In this document: positions 9,124 to 17,810 of the stretch, in pieces
Layout of the letters: each line of letters opens with the position of its first letter
How positions within the stretch are numbered: the stretch's first letter is position 1
Origin: Streptomyces sp. WMMB 322
Lineage (GTDB): Bacteria; Actinomycetota; Actinomycetes; Streptomycetales; Streptomycetaceae
Direction of reading: 5' to 3'
Assembly (NCBI RefSeq): GCF_900090145.1
Contig: NZ_FMHI01000003.1
Span: 86,228 to 150,227, forward strand
Length of the DNA stretch: 64,000 nucleotides
The notes under the pieces: model-generated
Database searches by the model: none
The model's input: only the letters and a program-made list of their open reading frames with translations
Told to the model about the DNA's origin: nothing
Made by a program: the position numbers and the translations under genes

Positions 9124-9168
9124 GTGCTCCGTGAAGGCGGGACGGTCCGACGGGTCAGGCCGGGCAGG

Positions 9169-10002
9169 TCAGGCCGGCTGGCAGGCGGGGCACCAGAAGA
9201 GGTTCCGCGCCGCCAGTCCCGCCGTGCGCACCGGCTCACCGCACACGTGGCACGCCATGCCGGCCCGCCGGTAGACGTACACCTCGCCGCCGTGGTCGTC
9301 GACGCGCGGGGCGCGCCCCATCGCCTCCGGCGTGTGCTGGGGGCGCACGGTGTCGATGCGGTTGTTGCGCACACCCTCGTGCATCAACTCGACGAGGTCG
9401 GCCCAGATCCCGTCCCATTCGGTGCGGCTCAGCCCGCGTCCGGGGCGGTACGGGTCGATCCCGTGCCGGAAGAGCACTTCTGCCCGGTAGACATTGCCCA
9501 CGCCCGCGACGACCTTCTGGTCCATCAGCAGCGCCGCGACGGTGGTGCGGCTGCGCGAGACGCGGGCCCAGGCCCGCTCGGGATCGGCGTCCGCGCGCAG
9601 GGGGTCGGGGCCCAGCCGCTCCTCGACGGCCCGCTGCTCGTCCTCCGTGATCAGCTCGCAGCGGGTCGGCCCGCGCAGATCCGCGTGGACGCCGCTCGCC
9701 TCTCCGCCGCCGTCCCCCTCGGCGACGAGCCTGAGCCGCACCTGTCCCACCGGCGCCGGGGCCGGTCCCGTGCCGAAGGTGAACTTGCCGTAGAGGCCAA
9801 GGTGTACGTGCACCCGGCCGGCACCGTCGAAGCCGAGGAAGAGGTGCTTGCCGTGGGCCTCGGCCCCCGTGAGGACCTGCCCGTCGACGAGGGCCGCCCC
9901 GGCGGAGAACTTCCCCTGCGGGCTGGCGGCCCGCACCTTGCGGCCCCCGAAGCCCTCCCGGAAATCCCGGGCGAGCCGGTGGATCGTGTGCCCCTCGGGC
10001 AT
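9169..10002 (-). CDS. nei: Fpg/Nei-family DNA glycosylase/AP lyase
   Basis: A 277-residue base-excision repair enzyme. After Met removal the N-terminus is PEGHTIHR: Pro1 is the family's Schiff-base nucleophile and Glu2 its acid. The central helix-two-turn-helix contains DQKVVAGVGNVYR near residue 175. A C-terminal zinc finger has CHVC and CPAC pairs, with the DNA-binding Arg region (LAARNLFW) between them. The PEGHTIH start puts it nearer to the Nei/Nei2 group, which removes oxidised pyrimidines, than to Fpg. Its ATG lies four bases after the rpiB stop codon, so the two genes are co-transcribed. Confidence 0.92.
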   Translation of the reverse strand: MPEGHTIHRLARDFREGFGGRKVRAASPQGKFSAGAALVDGQVLTGAEAHGKHLFLGFDGAGRVHVHLGLYGKFTFGTGPAPAPVGQVRLRLVAEGDGGGEASGVHADLRGPTRCELITEDEQRAVEERLGPDPLRADADPERAWARVSRSRTTVAALLMDQKVVAGVGNVYRAEVLFRHGIDPYRPGRGLSRTEWDGIWADLVELMHEGVRNNRIDTVRPQHTPEAMGRAPRVDDHGGEVYVYRRAGMACHVCGEPVRTAGLAARNLFWCPACQPA

Positions 10003-10006
10003 GCGG

Positions 10007-10492
10007 TCAGGACTCCGGGTGGTGTGCGGGCACGGGCGGCAGCTTCCCCGTGTCCTCGTACGCGGAGAGCATCCCGATACGGCGCTCGTGCCGGTCGTCG
10101 TCCGAGAAGGGCGTGTTGAGGAAGGTCTCCACGAACCTCAGCGCCTCGTCGGTGGTGTGCATCCGCGCGCCGATGCTGACGACGTTCGCGTTGTTGTGCT
10201 CGCGCGCCAGCGACGCCGTCTCCTCGCTCCAGGCGAGCGCGCAGCGCACGCCCTTCACCTTGTTCGCGGCCATCTGCTCGCCGTTGCCGGAACCGCCGAC
10301 GACGATGCCCAGGGCCTCGCTGTCCTCCGCGGTGCGCTCGGCCGCACGGAGGCAGAACGGGGGGTAGTCGTCGGCCGCGTCGTAGATGTGGGGGCCGCAG
10401 TCGACGGGGTCGTGCCCCGCGTTACGCAGCCATTCGACGAGACGGTTCTTGAGTTCGTAGCCGGCATGATCGGAGCCGAGGTACACGCGCAT
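10007..10492 (-). CDS. rpiB: Ribose-5-phosphate isomerase B
   Basis: RpiB interconverts ribose 5-phosphate and ribulose 5-phosphate in the pentose phosphate pathway. The 161-residue protein begins MRVYLGSDHAG, the phosphate-binding start of the LacA/RpiB family. It carries GGSGNGEQ near residue 70, where actinobacterial RpiB uses Glu as catalytic base instead of the Cys of the E. coli enzyme; no Cys is present at that place here. The catalytic-loop HNNANVVSIGAR is intact. It is the first gene of the rpiB-nei operon and has its own upstream space after the bioY terminator. Confidence 0.94.
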   Translation of the reverse strand: MRVYLGSDHAGYELKNRLVEWLRNAGHDPVDCGPHIYDAADDYPPFCLRAAERTAEDSEALGIVVGGSGNGEQMAANKVKGVRCALAWSEETASLAREHNNANVVSIGARMHTTDEALRFVETFLNTPFSDDDRHERRIGMLSAYEDTGKLPPVPAHHPES

Positions 10493-10560
10493 GGCGCCGA
10501 GTCTATGACGCCGCCCGGCACCGCCCGGCACCGGGCGTGACCTCGGACGACGCCGTCCGC

Positions 10561-10613
10561 GCCGGTACCGGGCGGAACTGTGGGCGGTGCTCCCGGGAAC
10601 GCCCGGTACCGGC
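10561..10613 (-). terminator. Terminator hairpin of bioY
   Basis: Perfect 14-bp arms (10561-10574 and 10600-10613) around a 25-base spacer, starting nine bases after the bioY stop. The central KpnI-like GGTACC makes each arm partly self-complementary, so a cruciform or two small hairpins is also possible. Confidence 0.55.
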
Positions 10614-10621
10614 CGCGTGCG

Positions 10622-11239
10622 TCAGCCTCGGCGGCCGGCCAGCCTCCATGCCCCCGGCAGCGCGACCATGGCGAGCGCCGCCTTGAGCAGGTCGCCGATC
10701 AGGAAGGGCAGCAGACCGGCGGCGACCGCTTCGGACGCGGACATCCCCGTGGCGACGGCGAGGTAGGGCACGCCGACCGCGTACGTGAGAGCCATGCCGA
10801 CGGCCATCGTGCCGGCCGTGCGCAGCGGACCGCGGTCGCCTCCGCGACGTGCCAGCGCTCCGACGACGGTGGCGGCCAGCAGCATTCCGAGCACGTAGCC
10901 GAAGGACGGCATCGCCGCACCGGACGACGCCTCCGCGAACCAGGGCATGCCCGCCGCCCCCGCCAGCGTGTACAGCGCCATGGCGAGGAAGCCGCGGCGC
11001 GCGCCCAGCCCCGCGCCGACGAGGAGCGCCGCGAAGGTCTGCCCGGTGACGGGGACCGGCGATCCCGGTACCGGCACGGCGAGTTGGGCGGCGACGCCGG
11101 TCAGGGCCGCGCCGCCGAGCACCAGGACCGCGTCGCGTACGTGGGCGCGGGGGCCGGTGACGGTTGCCGTCCCCCTCGTCAGCAGGTCGGCGAGGACAGC
11201 GCCGGGACGGGGGTCGGCGGCGGATGTGAGGGCGCTCAT
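10622..11239 (-). CDS. bioY: BioY, biotin-specific S component of an ECF transporter
   Basis: A 205-residue membrane protein with six hydrophobic helices. BioY binds biotin in the membrane and imports it, alone at low rate or with the shared ECF module (EcfA, EcfA', EcfT). Family marks include VPVTGQTFAALLVGAGLG near residue 60 and the small-residue helix LYTLAGAAGMPWF. No energising module lies nearby, so either an unlinked ECF module serves it or it acts alone. Start is ATG 11237-11239 after GGAGCC. A 13-bp direct repeat about 80 bases upstream of the start may be a regulatory site. Confidence 0.92.
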   Translation of the reverse strand: MSALTSAADPRPGAVLADLLTRGTATVTGPRAHVRDAVLVLGGAALTGVAAQLAVPVPGSPVPVTGQTFAALLVGAGLGARRGFLAMALYTLAGAAGMPWFAEASSGAAMPSFGYVLGMLLAATVVGALARRGGDRGPLRTAGTMAVGMALTYAVGVPYLAVATGMSASEAVAAGLLPFLIGDLLKAALAMVALPGAWRLAGRRG

Positions 11240-11694
11240 CGGGCGGCTCCGGGTCGTGTGTGTCGGTACGGGTCTGCTGCTCCGTCCGCGAAGGTGTCCG
11301 CGGATCTGTCCGCGACCCGCGGTGTGCGAACCGCTGGGTGTGCGAACCGTTCGACGCTAGCCGAAACCGGCACAGGGGGCAGTGACGGATCGGACAGAAC
11401 CGGGCCTGGTCCGCTTGAGGGGTCCGGTCGGGAGCCGGTCGGGGGTCCGCTCCAGAACTCCTCGCCCGAGACGTCTTCGCGCGAGTGGTTCCCGGGTGGT
11501 CCTCGCGCAGCCGCTCGGCGCCGCCGCGGGGCGGTGGCGGCACCCCTGCGTGTGACGTCCGCAACACCCCCGGCGTGGCACGGCGTTGGCGTGGCCGTGC
11601 TGTTCACGGGGCGCTTGCAGCACGTCCGGGGCCCGCTGCGAGACTGGTTTGCCGTTACAACGACCACCCGAAGTCTTCTCAGGAACGGCCTTTC
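11240..11694. other. Divergent region between bioY and the amino-acid permease
   Basis: 455 bases containing the promoters of two divergent genes. It carries the tandem repeat listed at 11321-11353. The rest (11360-11640) is GC-rich with no supported coding sequence. Confidence 0.5.
11321..11353. promoter_or_regulatory. 13-bp direct repeat upstream of bioY, possible operator
   Basis: GGTGTGCGAACCG occurs at 11321-11333 and again at 11337-11349, a 16-base period. The second copy overlaps an inverted repeat CGAAC-C-GTTCG (11343-11353). The site is 82-114 bases upstream of bioY. By position it may bind a biotin-responsive repressor such as a BioQ-type TetR protein, but the sequence does not clearly match a consensus I know. 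Confidence 0.4.
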
Positions 11695-13191
11695 ATGACG
11701 CGCACCGAGCTGTCCGACGCGCCACCTCCCGGCTCAGGGGATTCCAGAACCGAACGGGGGCAGTCCGCGCTGTCCCACGGCCTCAAGCAGCGCCATCTGT
11801 CCATGATCGCTCTGGGGGGAGTGATCGGGGCGGGGCTGTTCGTGGGCTCCGGCGCGGGCATCGCCGCGGCGGGCCCCTCGATCGTCCTCGCCTACGCGGC
11901 GTCCGGTCTGCTCGTGATGCTCGTGATGCGGATGCTCGGGGAGATGTCGGCGGCCAACCCGGCGTCCGGGTCCTTCTCCGTCCACGCGGAGCGGGCGCTC
12001 GGCCCGTGGGCCGGATTCACCGCGGGCTGGATCTACTGGGTGCTGCTGTGCGTCGCGATCGCGACGGAGGCCACCGCGGCCGCGGACATCGTCACCAAGT
12101 GGATGCCCGGAACCGAGCCGTGGATGTGGGTCGCCTTCTTCATGGCCCTCTTCTGCCTCACGAACCTCGTGGCCGTGCGGAACTTCGGTGAGACCGAGTT
12201 CTGGTTCGCGGCGCTGAAGGTCTTCGCCATCACGGCCTTCCTGCTGCTGGGCGCCCTCGCCGTCGTCGGCCTGCTGCCGGGCGTCGACGCCCCGGGCACG
12301 GCCAACCTCACCGGTGAGGGGGGCTTCCTGCCCGCCGGCACGAACGGTCTCGTCATCGGCCTGCTCGCCTCCGTCTTCGCCTACGGCGGACTGGAGACGG
12401 TGACCATCGCGGCCGCCGAGTCCGAGGACCCGGTCAGGGGCGTCGCGAAGGCGGTGCGCACCGCGATGTGGCGCATCGCCGTCTTCTACGTCGGCTCCAT
12501 GCTGGTGATCGTCACGCTCATCCCGTGGGACGACAAGTCGGTGGTGGCGGGCCCGTACGCGGCCGTGCTGGACCACATCGGCATCCCCGGGGCAGGGCAG
12601 GTGATGAACACCGTGGTGCTGGTGGCACTGCTCTCGGCGATGAACGCCAACATCTACGGGGCCTCCCGGATGGCCTACTCCCTCATCGCCCGCGGACAGG
12701 GCCCGGCTTTCCTGGGGAGGGTCAGCGCGAGCGGCGTGCCGCGTCCGGCGGTCGTCGCCTCGTCCGTCTTCGGCTTCGTCGCGGTGCTGCTGAACTTCTG
12801 GTGGCCGGACACCGTCTTCCTGTGGCTGCTGAACATGGTCGGCGCCGCGACCCTCGTGGTGTGGGGCTTCATCGCCGTCTCCCAGCTGGTCAGCAGGCGC
12901 CGCCTGGAGCGCGAGGCGCCGGAGAAGCTCGTGGTGCGGATGTGGGGCTTCCCCGTGCTGACGGTCGTCGCCCTGCTCGGCATCCTCACGGTGCTGCTGC
13001 TGATGCTGCGCGAGGGGGACACCCGTACCCAGCTGGCCTTCACCGGATGCCTGACGGTCGTGCTGATCGCGACGGGACTGGCACGGCAGAAGGCACGGGA
13101 GAAGGCGCTGCCCCGGGTGCCGGACGGCGGCGGGCGCGCCGGCGACGCGGCCGGGCCCGGCGGTGCGCAGTCGGGTGACGGCCCGGTCTGA
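11695..13191 (+). CDS. Amino acid permease, APC superfamily
   Basis: A 498-residue protein with twelve predicted membrane helices, which is the usual length for the amino acid transporter (AAT) branch of the APC superfamily, such as GabP, ProY and AnsP. The substrate-binding glycine loop of helix 1 is visible as GGVIGAGLFVGSG near residue 45, and ESEDPVRGVAKAV after helix 6 is the conserved cytoplasmic loop. The substrate cannot be assigned; GABA, proline or asparagine are possible. Start ATG 11695 follows AGGAACGG. The tail is hydrophilic and Gly-rich. Followed by a terminator and sodF. Confidence 0.88.
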   Translation: MTRTELSDAPPPGSGDSRTERGQSALSHGLKQRHLSMIALGGVIGAGLFVGSGAGIAAAGPSIVLAYAASGLLVMLVMRMLGEMSAANPASGSFSVHAERALGPWAGFTAGWIYWVLLCVAIATEATAAADIVTKWMPGTEPWMWVAFFMALFCLTNLVAVRNFGETEFWFAALKVFAITAFLLLGALAVVGLLPGVDAPGTANLTGEGGFLPAGTNGLVIGLLASVFAYGGLETVTIAAAESEDPVRGVAKAVRTAMWRIAVFYVGSMLVIVTLIPWDDKSVVAGPYAAVLDHIGIPGAGQVMNTVVLVALLSAMNANIYGASRMAYSLIARGQGPAFLGRVSASGVPRPAVVASSVFGFVAVLLNFWWPDTVFLWLLNMVGAATLVVWGFIAVSQLVSRRRLEREAPEKLVVRMWGFPVLTVVALLGILTVLLLMLREGDTRTQLAFTGCLTVVLIATGLARQKAREKALPRVPDGGGRAGDAAGPGGAQSGDGPV

Positions 13192-13230
13192 CCCGCCCGG
13201 AGGCCGGAGCCACCGGCCCGCGAGCACTCC

Positions 13231-13266
13231 ACGGAGCGGTCCCGCACTGCGGGGCCGCTCCGTTTT
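13231..13266 (+). terminator. Terminator of the amino acid permease gene
   Basis: CGGAGCGGTCCCGC pairs with GCGGGGCCGCTCCG around a short ACT loop, with one G-T pair, and is followed by TTTT. It is one of the few terminators here with a T-run. Confidence 0.75.
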
Positions 13267-13292
13267 CCGTGCTGCTGTTTTCCGTGCTGCTG
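13263..13292. repeat. 15-bp tandem duplication upstream of sodF
   Basis: TTTTCCGTGCTGCTG is present twice head to tail, followed by a degenerate TTGCTG run to about 13312. It occupies the likely -35 neighbourhood of the sodF promoter and may have arisen by slippage. Confidence 0.7.
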
Positions 13293-13321
13293 TTGCAGTT
13301 GCTGTTGCTGCTAGCGTCCTC

Positions 13322-13338
13322 TTGCAAGTAATGTGCAA
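13322..13338. promoter_or_regulatory. Nur box in the sodF promoter
   Basis: TTGCAA, five bases (GTAAT), then GTGCAA. This fits the Streptomyces Nur box (tTGCaa-N5-ttGCAA) with one mismatch. Nur is the nickel-responsive Fur-family repressor that shuts off the Fe-SOD gene when nickel is available and NiSOD is made. The site lies 20 bases before the sodF ATG, so a bound repressor would block transcription or clearance. Confidence 0.75.
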
Positions 13339-13358
13339 TAAGCGGAGGAGAGAACGCC

Positions 13359-14000
13359 ATGGCCCTGTATTCACTGCCTGAGCTGCCCTACGACTACTCC
13401 GCGCTGGAGCCGGTCATCAGCGGCGAGATCATCGAACTGCACCACGACAAGCACCACGCCGGTTACGTGAAGGGCGCCAACGACGCCCTGGAGCAGCTGG
13501 CCGAGGCCCGCGAGCGCGACCAGTGGGGCCCGGTCAACGGCCTTGAGAAGAACCTCGCGTTCCATCTGTCCGGGCACATCCTGCACAGCATCTACTGGCA
13601 GAACATGACCGGCGACGGCGGCGGCGAGCCCCTGGAGAAGGACGGGACGGGCGAACTGGCCGACGCCATCGCCGAGTCCTTCGGCTCCTTCGAAAGGTTC
13701 AAGGCACACCTGACCAAGGCGGCGGCCACGACGCAGGGCAGCGGCTGGGGCGTTCTGGCGTACGAACCGGTGACCGGACGGCTCATCGTGGAACAGATCT
13801 ACGACCACCAGGGCAACGTCGGCCAGGGCAGCGTGCCGATCCTGGTCTTCGACGCCTGGGAGCACGCCTTCTACCTCCAGTACAGGAACCAGAAGGTCGA
13901 CTTCGTCGAGGCGATGTGGCGCGTCGTGAACTGGCAGGACGTCAGCCGGCGTTACAGCGCGGCGAAGGAGAAGGGGAACACCCTGCTCACGGCGCTGTGA
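13359..14000 (+). CDS. sodF: Iron (Fe/Mn-family) superoxide dismutase
   Basis: SodF converts superoxide to hydrogen peroxide and oxygen in the cytoplasm. The 213-residue protein has the family's metal ligands: His in ELHHDKHH near residue 27, His in NLAFHLSGH near residue 75, and Asp and His in DAWEHAFY near residue 165. It closely follows the Streptomyces Fe/Zn-SOD pattern, including SIYWQNM and [12 protein letters not shown]. The ATG has a strong GGAGGAG site upstream. A Nur-type box implies repression by nickel, so that this enzyme substitutes for NiSOD under nickel limitation. A strong hairpin follows. Confidence 0.96.
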   Translation: MALYSLPELPYDYSALEPVISGEIIELHHDKHHAGYVKGANDALEQLAEARERDQWGPVNGLEKNLAFHLSGHILHSIYWQNMTGDGGGEPLEKDGTGELADAIAESFGSFERFKAHLTKAAATTQGSGWGVLAYEPVTGRLIVEQIYDHQGNVGQGSVPILVFDAWEHAFYLQYRNQKVDFVEAMWRVVNWQDVSRRYSAAKEKGNTLLTAL

Positions 14001-14070
14001 GCAGCCCCCGCAAGGACCACCTGCCCTCGTGATCGTCTTCTCACCTTTCACCGGGCAGGCGGAGAAAAAG

Positions 14071-14107
14071 GGAGGGCCCCGTACGGATGTGGCGTACGGG
14101 GCCCTCC
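14071..14107. terminator. Bidirectional terminator between sodF and the DsbA-like gene
   Basis: Perfect 14-bp stem (14071-14084 with 14094-14107) and a nine-base loop between two convergent genes, preceded by AAAAA on the left side. Confidence 0.75.
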
Positions 14108-14181
14108 TGTTCGTGCGGCCCACGGCCCCGGACGGGGCCGGGGGCGAGGGACCGGGGGCCAGAGGACCGGGCGCCCGGGTG

Positions 14182-14814
14182 TCAGTCGTCGAAGACGGGC
14201 CCGACGTCGCGGGTGCGCTTGATCTCGTAGAAGCCGGGCGTGGAGGCCACCATCAGCGTGCCGTCCCACAGCTTCGCCGCCGCCTCGCCCCTGGGCGCGG
14301 GGGTCACGACCGGCCCGAAGAACGCTATGGGCGACCCGTCCGATCCGGGGACGGCGATGACGGGGGTGCCGACGTCCTGGCCGACCAGGTCGATGCCCTC
14401 CTTGTGCGACGCCCGCAGCGCCCCGTCGTACTCCGTGGAGTCGGCGGCGTCGACGAGGCCGGCAGACAGTCCCGCCTCGTCCAGCGCCTCGGCCAGCAGC
14501 TCACGGGACAGCTCCTGCCCCCGGTTGTGCAACCGGGTGCCGAGCGCCGTGTAGAGGGGGCCGAGCGCCTCGCTCCCGTGCTTCTGCTCCGCCGCGATGC
14601 ACACGCGTACGGGCCCCCAGGCCGCGGCGAGCATCTCGCGGTACTGCTCGGGCAGCTCGTCCAGCTTGTCCTCGTTGAGGACGGCCAGGCTCATCACGTG
14701 CCAGCGGACCTCGACGGGCCGTACCTTCTCGACCTCCAGCATCCACCGGGAGGTCAGCCAGGCCCACGGGCACCTGGGGTCGAACCAGAAGTCGGCGACG
14801 GTCTTCTCTGTCAT
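14182..14814 (-). CDS. DsbA-family oxidoreductase, Rv2466c-like mycothiol-dependent reductase
   Basis: A 210-residue thioredoxin-fold protein of the type of mycobacterial Rv2466c, a mycothiol-dependent reductase/nitroreductase. The strong match covers the active-site start (ADFWFDP), HVMSLAVLNE, AWGPVRV, the cis-Pro segment VGTPVIAV and the C-terminal GFYEIKRTR. The active site reads CPWA (Cys15 to Ala18) where Rv2466c has CPWC, so only the nucleophilic cysteine is kept and a monothiol mechanism with mycothiol is implied. ATG 14812-14814 follows GAGGAG. Divergent from pepN. Confidence 0.85.
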   Translation of the reverse strand: MTEKTVADFWFDPRCPWAWLTSRWMLEVEKVRPVEVRWHVMSLAVLNEDKLDELPEQYREMLAAAWGPVRVCIAAEQKHGSEALGPLYTALGTRLHNRGQELSRELLAEALDEAGLSAGLVDAADSTEYDGALRASHKEGIDLVGQDVGTPVIAVPGSDGSPIAFFGPVVTPAPRGEAAAKLWDGTLMVASTPGFYEIKRTRDVGPVFDD

Positions 14815-15038
14815 GGCACGTTCTCCTCGGCTCTCCTGAGCGTTGCGCTGTCCGGCCTCAGCGGCAACGCCCCGCCCCGCGCCGCAATTCCCGCGTGTGC
14901 CGCGCACGCGCCGCGTGACATGCTGAACGCCGTCGCCGGAGCCCCGATGCGGGAAGCAGCGCGCCGGGGCCGTCGCCCCGCGCGGACCGCGGCAGGGCGA
15001 GAAGCCGGGATTCGAGAAGACGAGAAGAGGAGCCACGC

Positions 15039-17741
15039 GTGCCCGGAGAGAACCTGACCCAGCACGAGGCGGAGCGACGGGCCGGGCTGCTGACCGTGGA
15101 CAGCTACGACGTGGCTCTGGACCTGCGCTCGGCGACGGCTCCCCCGCCCGCGAAGGGGCCCCGTACCTTCCGTTCGACGACGACGATCCGGTTCCGGTGC
15201 TCGGAGCCGGGCGCATCCAGCTTCGCCGATCTCGTCGCACCCCAGGTGCACTCGGTGACCCTCAACGGCCGCTCCCTGCCCGTCGACACCGTCTTCGACG
15301 GCACGCGCGTCGCCCTCGACGGCCTGGAGGCGGAGAACGAACTCCTCGTCGACGCGGCCTGCGCCTACAGCCGCACCGGTGAGGGCCTGCACCACTTCCT
15401 CGACCCCGAGGACGGCGAGGTCTACCTCTACACGCAGTACGAACCGGCCGACGCCCGGCGGGTGTTCGCCAACTTCGAGCAGCCCGACCTCAAGTCCCGC
15501 TTCACCTTCACCGTCACCGCTCCCGCCCGGTGGACGGTGCTGAGCAACGGGCGGCAGCAGGGCGAGCCGGAGCCGCTGGACGAAGGGGCGGCCGCATGCT
15601 GGCACTTCACGCCGACCGAGCCCGTCTCGACGTACATCACCGCCGTGGTCGCAGGGCCCTACCACTACGTCACCGACACATACCGCCGTGCGGCCGGTGA
15701 CTCCGGGGAGGAGCTGGAGATCCCGCTCGGGGCGCTGTGCCGGAAGGGGCTGGCCAAGCACTTCGACGCCGAGGACATCTTCACCGTCACCAAGCAGGGC
15801 CTGGACTTCTTCCACGACCACTTCGGCTTCCCGTACCCCTTCGGCAAGTATGACCAGGCCTTCGTCCCCGAGTACAACATCGGCGCGATGGAGAATCCCG
15901 GACTGGTCACCTTCCGCGAGGAGTTCGTCTTCCGCGGGAAGGTCACGGAGGCGTCGTACGAGCACAGGGCGAACGTCATCCTGCACGAGATGGCGCACAT
16001 GTGGTTCGGCGACCTGGTCACCATGCGCTGGTGGGACGACCTGTGGCTGAAGGAGTCCTTCGCCGACTTCATGGGCGCGCTGGCGCTGGTGGAGGCGACC
16101 CGCTTCAAGGACGGCTGGATCACCTTCGCCAACCGCCGCAAGTCCTGGGCCTACCGCGCCGACCAGCTGCCCTCCACGCACCCCGTCACCGCGGACATCG
16201 GCGACCTGGAGGACGCCAAGCTCAACTTCGACGGGATCACCTACGCCAAGGGCGCGTCCGTCCTCAAGCAACTCGTCGCCTACGTGGGCCGGGAGACCTT
16301 CCTGGAGGGCGCGCGGCGCTACTTCCAGCGGCACGCGTGGGGCAACACCACGCTGGCGGACCTGCTGGCCGTCCTGGAGGAGACCTCGGGACGTGACATG
16401 GACGAGTGGTCGCGCGCCTGGCTGCAGACGGCCGGCGTCAACTCGCTGACCCCGCAGGTCACTTGCGACGCCGAGGGCCGGATCACCGAACTGGCCGTCG
16501 TCCAGGAGGCGCCGGAGACGCATTCCGTGCTGCGCCCGCACCGCGTCGCGGTGGGGCTCTACCGGCGCGAGGACTTCGACCGCCGGCTCGTCCGCTACGC
16601 GCGCGCCGAGACGGACGTCAGGGGTGCGCGCACGGTCGTCGCGGAACTGGCGGGGGCGGAGCGGCCCGACCTGGTACTCGTCAACGACGACGACCTCACG
16701 TACTGCAAGACCCGCCTCGACGAGGCCTCGCTGGCCACGCTGCGGGACCACCTCGGCGAGCTCGCACCTCCCGGTCCGGCAGGCGGGCGGGGCACGGTCC
16801 CCGAGGCGGACGGCGCGCACAACCCCACGCTGTCGAGGGCGCTTTGCTGGTCCGCGGTGTGGAATCTGACGCGCGACGGCCTGATGCCCGCCCGGGACTT
16901 CGTCTCGCTGGTGCTCTCCTTCGCCGGCGCCGAGACGGACGTCGGCGTGCTCCAGACGCTGCACGGCTGGAGCCGTGGGGCGGTCGTGCACTACGCGGCG
17001 CCGGAGTGGCGTGCGGAGGGCCGGCGCGCCCTGGCCGAGGGGGCGCTGAGCGGCCTGCGGCTGGCCGGGCCCGGCAGCGGGCACCAGCTTGCGTGGGCCC
17101 GCTTCTTCGCCGCGGTCGCCTCGGACGAGAGGGATCTGCGGCTGGTGCGGGGGCTGCTCGGGGTGCCCGGCCCGGACGGTTCGAAGCCAGGCGCCGGCGC
17201 CGCGCGGATCGACGGGCTCGTCGTCGACCAGGAGCTGCGGTGGACGTTCCTGGAAACGCTGGCCGCTCACGGCGAGGCCGGCGCGGATCTCCTCGACGCG
17301 GAACTCGCCCGCGACGACACCGCGTCCGGCAAGCGGCACCATGTGCGCTGTCTCGCGGCGCGCCCCTCGGCCGAGGTGAAGGCACAGGCGTGGAAGTCCG
17401 TCATGAAGTCCGACCGGCTCTCCAACGCCCTGGTCGAGGCGACCATCGCCGGCTTCGCGCAGCCCGGCCAGGAGGAGTTGACGGCCCCGTACGTGCGGCC
17501 GTACTTCGACAGCCTGGAGGAGGTCTGGCGTACGCGGTCGATCGAGATCGCGATGGCCGTCGTCCGCGGCCTCTTCCCGGATCTGCAGGGTGACCGGGCC
17601 ACGCTGGACGCGGCCGATGCGTGGCTCGCCGGGCACGAGGACTCCGCTCCCGCGCTGCGCCGGCTCGTCCTGGAGGCACGCGACGACCTCGCCCGCGCCC
17701 TGCGGGCCCAGCGCTGCGACGCGGCCGCCGCGAAGGCCTGA
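15039..17741 (+). CDS. pepN: Aminopeptidase N, M1 family (first copy)
   Basis: A 900-residue cytoplasmic zinc aminopeptidase that removes N-terminal residues from peptides. The order is the M1 standard: an N-terminal beta-saddle, the thermolysin-like domain with the exopeptidase motif GAMEN near residue 284, zinc ligands His316, His320 (HEMAH) and Glu339 (KESFA) with Glu317 as base, then an ERAP1-like helical C-terminal half. GTG 15039 follows GAAGAGGAG and gives MPGENLTQHEA, matching the start of the second copy at 22566. A Gly/Pro-rich insertion near residue 580 distinguishes this copy. It converges with the LysR gene. Confidence 0.95.
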   Translation: MPGENLTQHEAERRAGLLTVDSYDVALDLRSATAPPPAKGPRTFRSTTTIRFRCSEPGASSFADLVAPQVHSVTLNGRSLPVDTVFDGTRVALDGLEAENELLVDAACAYSRTGEGLHHFLDPEDGEVYLYTQYEPADARRVFANFEQPDLKSRFTFTVTAPARWTVLSNGRQQGEPEPLDEGAAACWHFTPTEPVSTYITAVVAGPYHYVTDTYRRAAGDSGEELEIPLGALCRKGLAKHFDAEDIFTVTKQGLDFFHDHFGFPYPFGKYDQAFVPEYNIGAMENPGLVTFREEFVFRGKVTEASYEHRANVILHEMAHMWFGDLVTMRWWDDLWLKESFADFMGALALVEATRFKDGWITFANRRKSWAYRADQLPSTHPVTADIGDLEDAKLNFDGITYAKGASVLKQLVAYVGRETFLEGARRYFQRHAWGNTTLADLLAVLEETSGRDMDEWSRAWLQTAGVNSLTPQVTCDAEGRITELAVVQEAPETHSVLRPHRVAVGLYRREDFDRRLVRYARAETDVRGARTVVAELAGAERPDLVLVNDDDLTYCKTRLDEASLATLRDHLGELAPPGPAGGRGTVPEADGAHNPTLSRALCWSAVWNLTRDGLMPARDFVSLVLSFAGAETDVGVLQTLHGWSRGAVVHYAAPEWRAEGRRALAEGALSGLRLAGPGSGHQLAWARFFAAVASDERDLRLVRGLLGVPGPDGSKPGAGAARIDGLVVDQELRWTFLETLAAHGEAGADLLDAELARDDTASGKRHHVRCLAARPSAEVKAQAWKSVMKSDRLSNALVEATIAGFAQPGQEELTAPYVRPYFDSLEEVWRTRSIEIAMAVVRGLFPDLQGDRATLDAADAWLAGHEDSAPALRRLVLEARDDLARALRAQRCDAAAAKA

Positions 17742-17810
17742 GGGCCCGGCAATCCCCGTGGCGCGGGCGGGCCGCCCTGCCGTACGACGTGGAGCGGCCG
17801 CGGTGATGCC

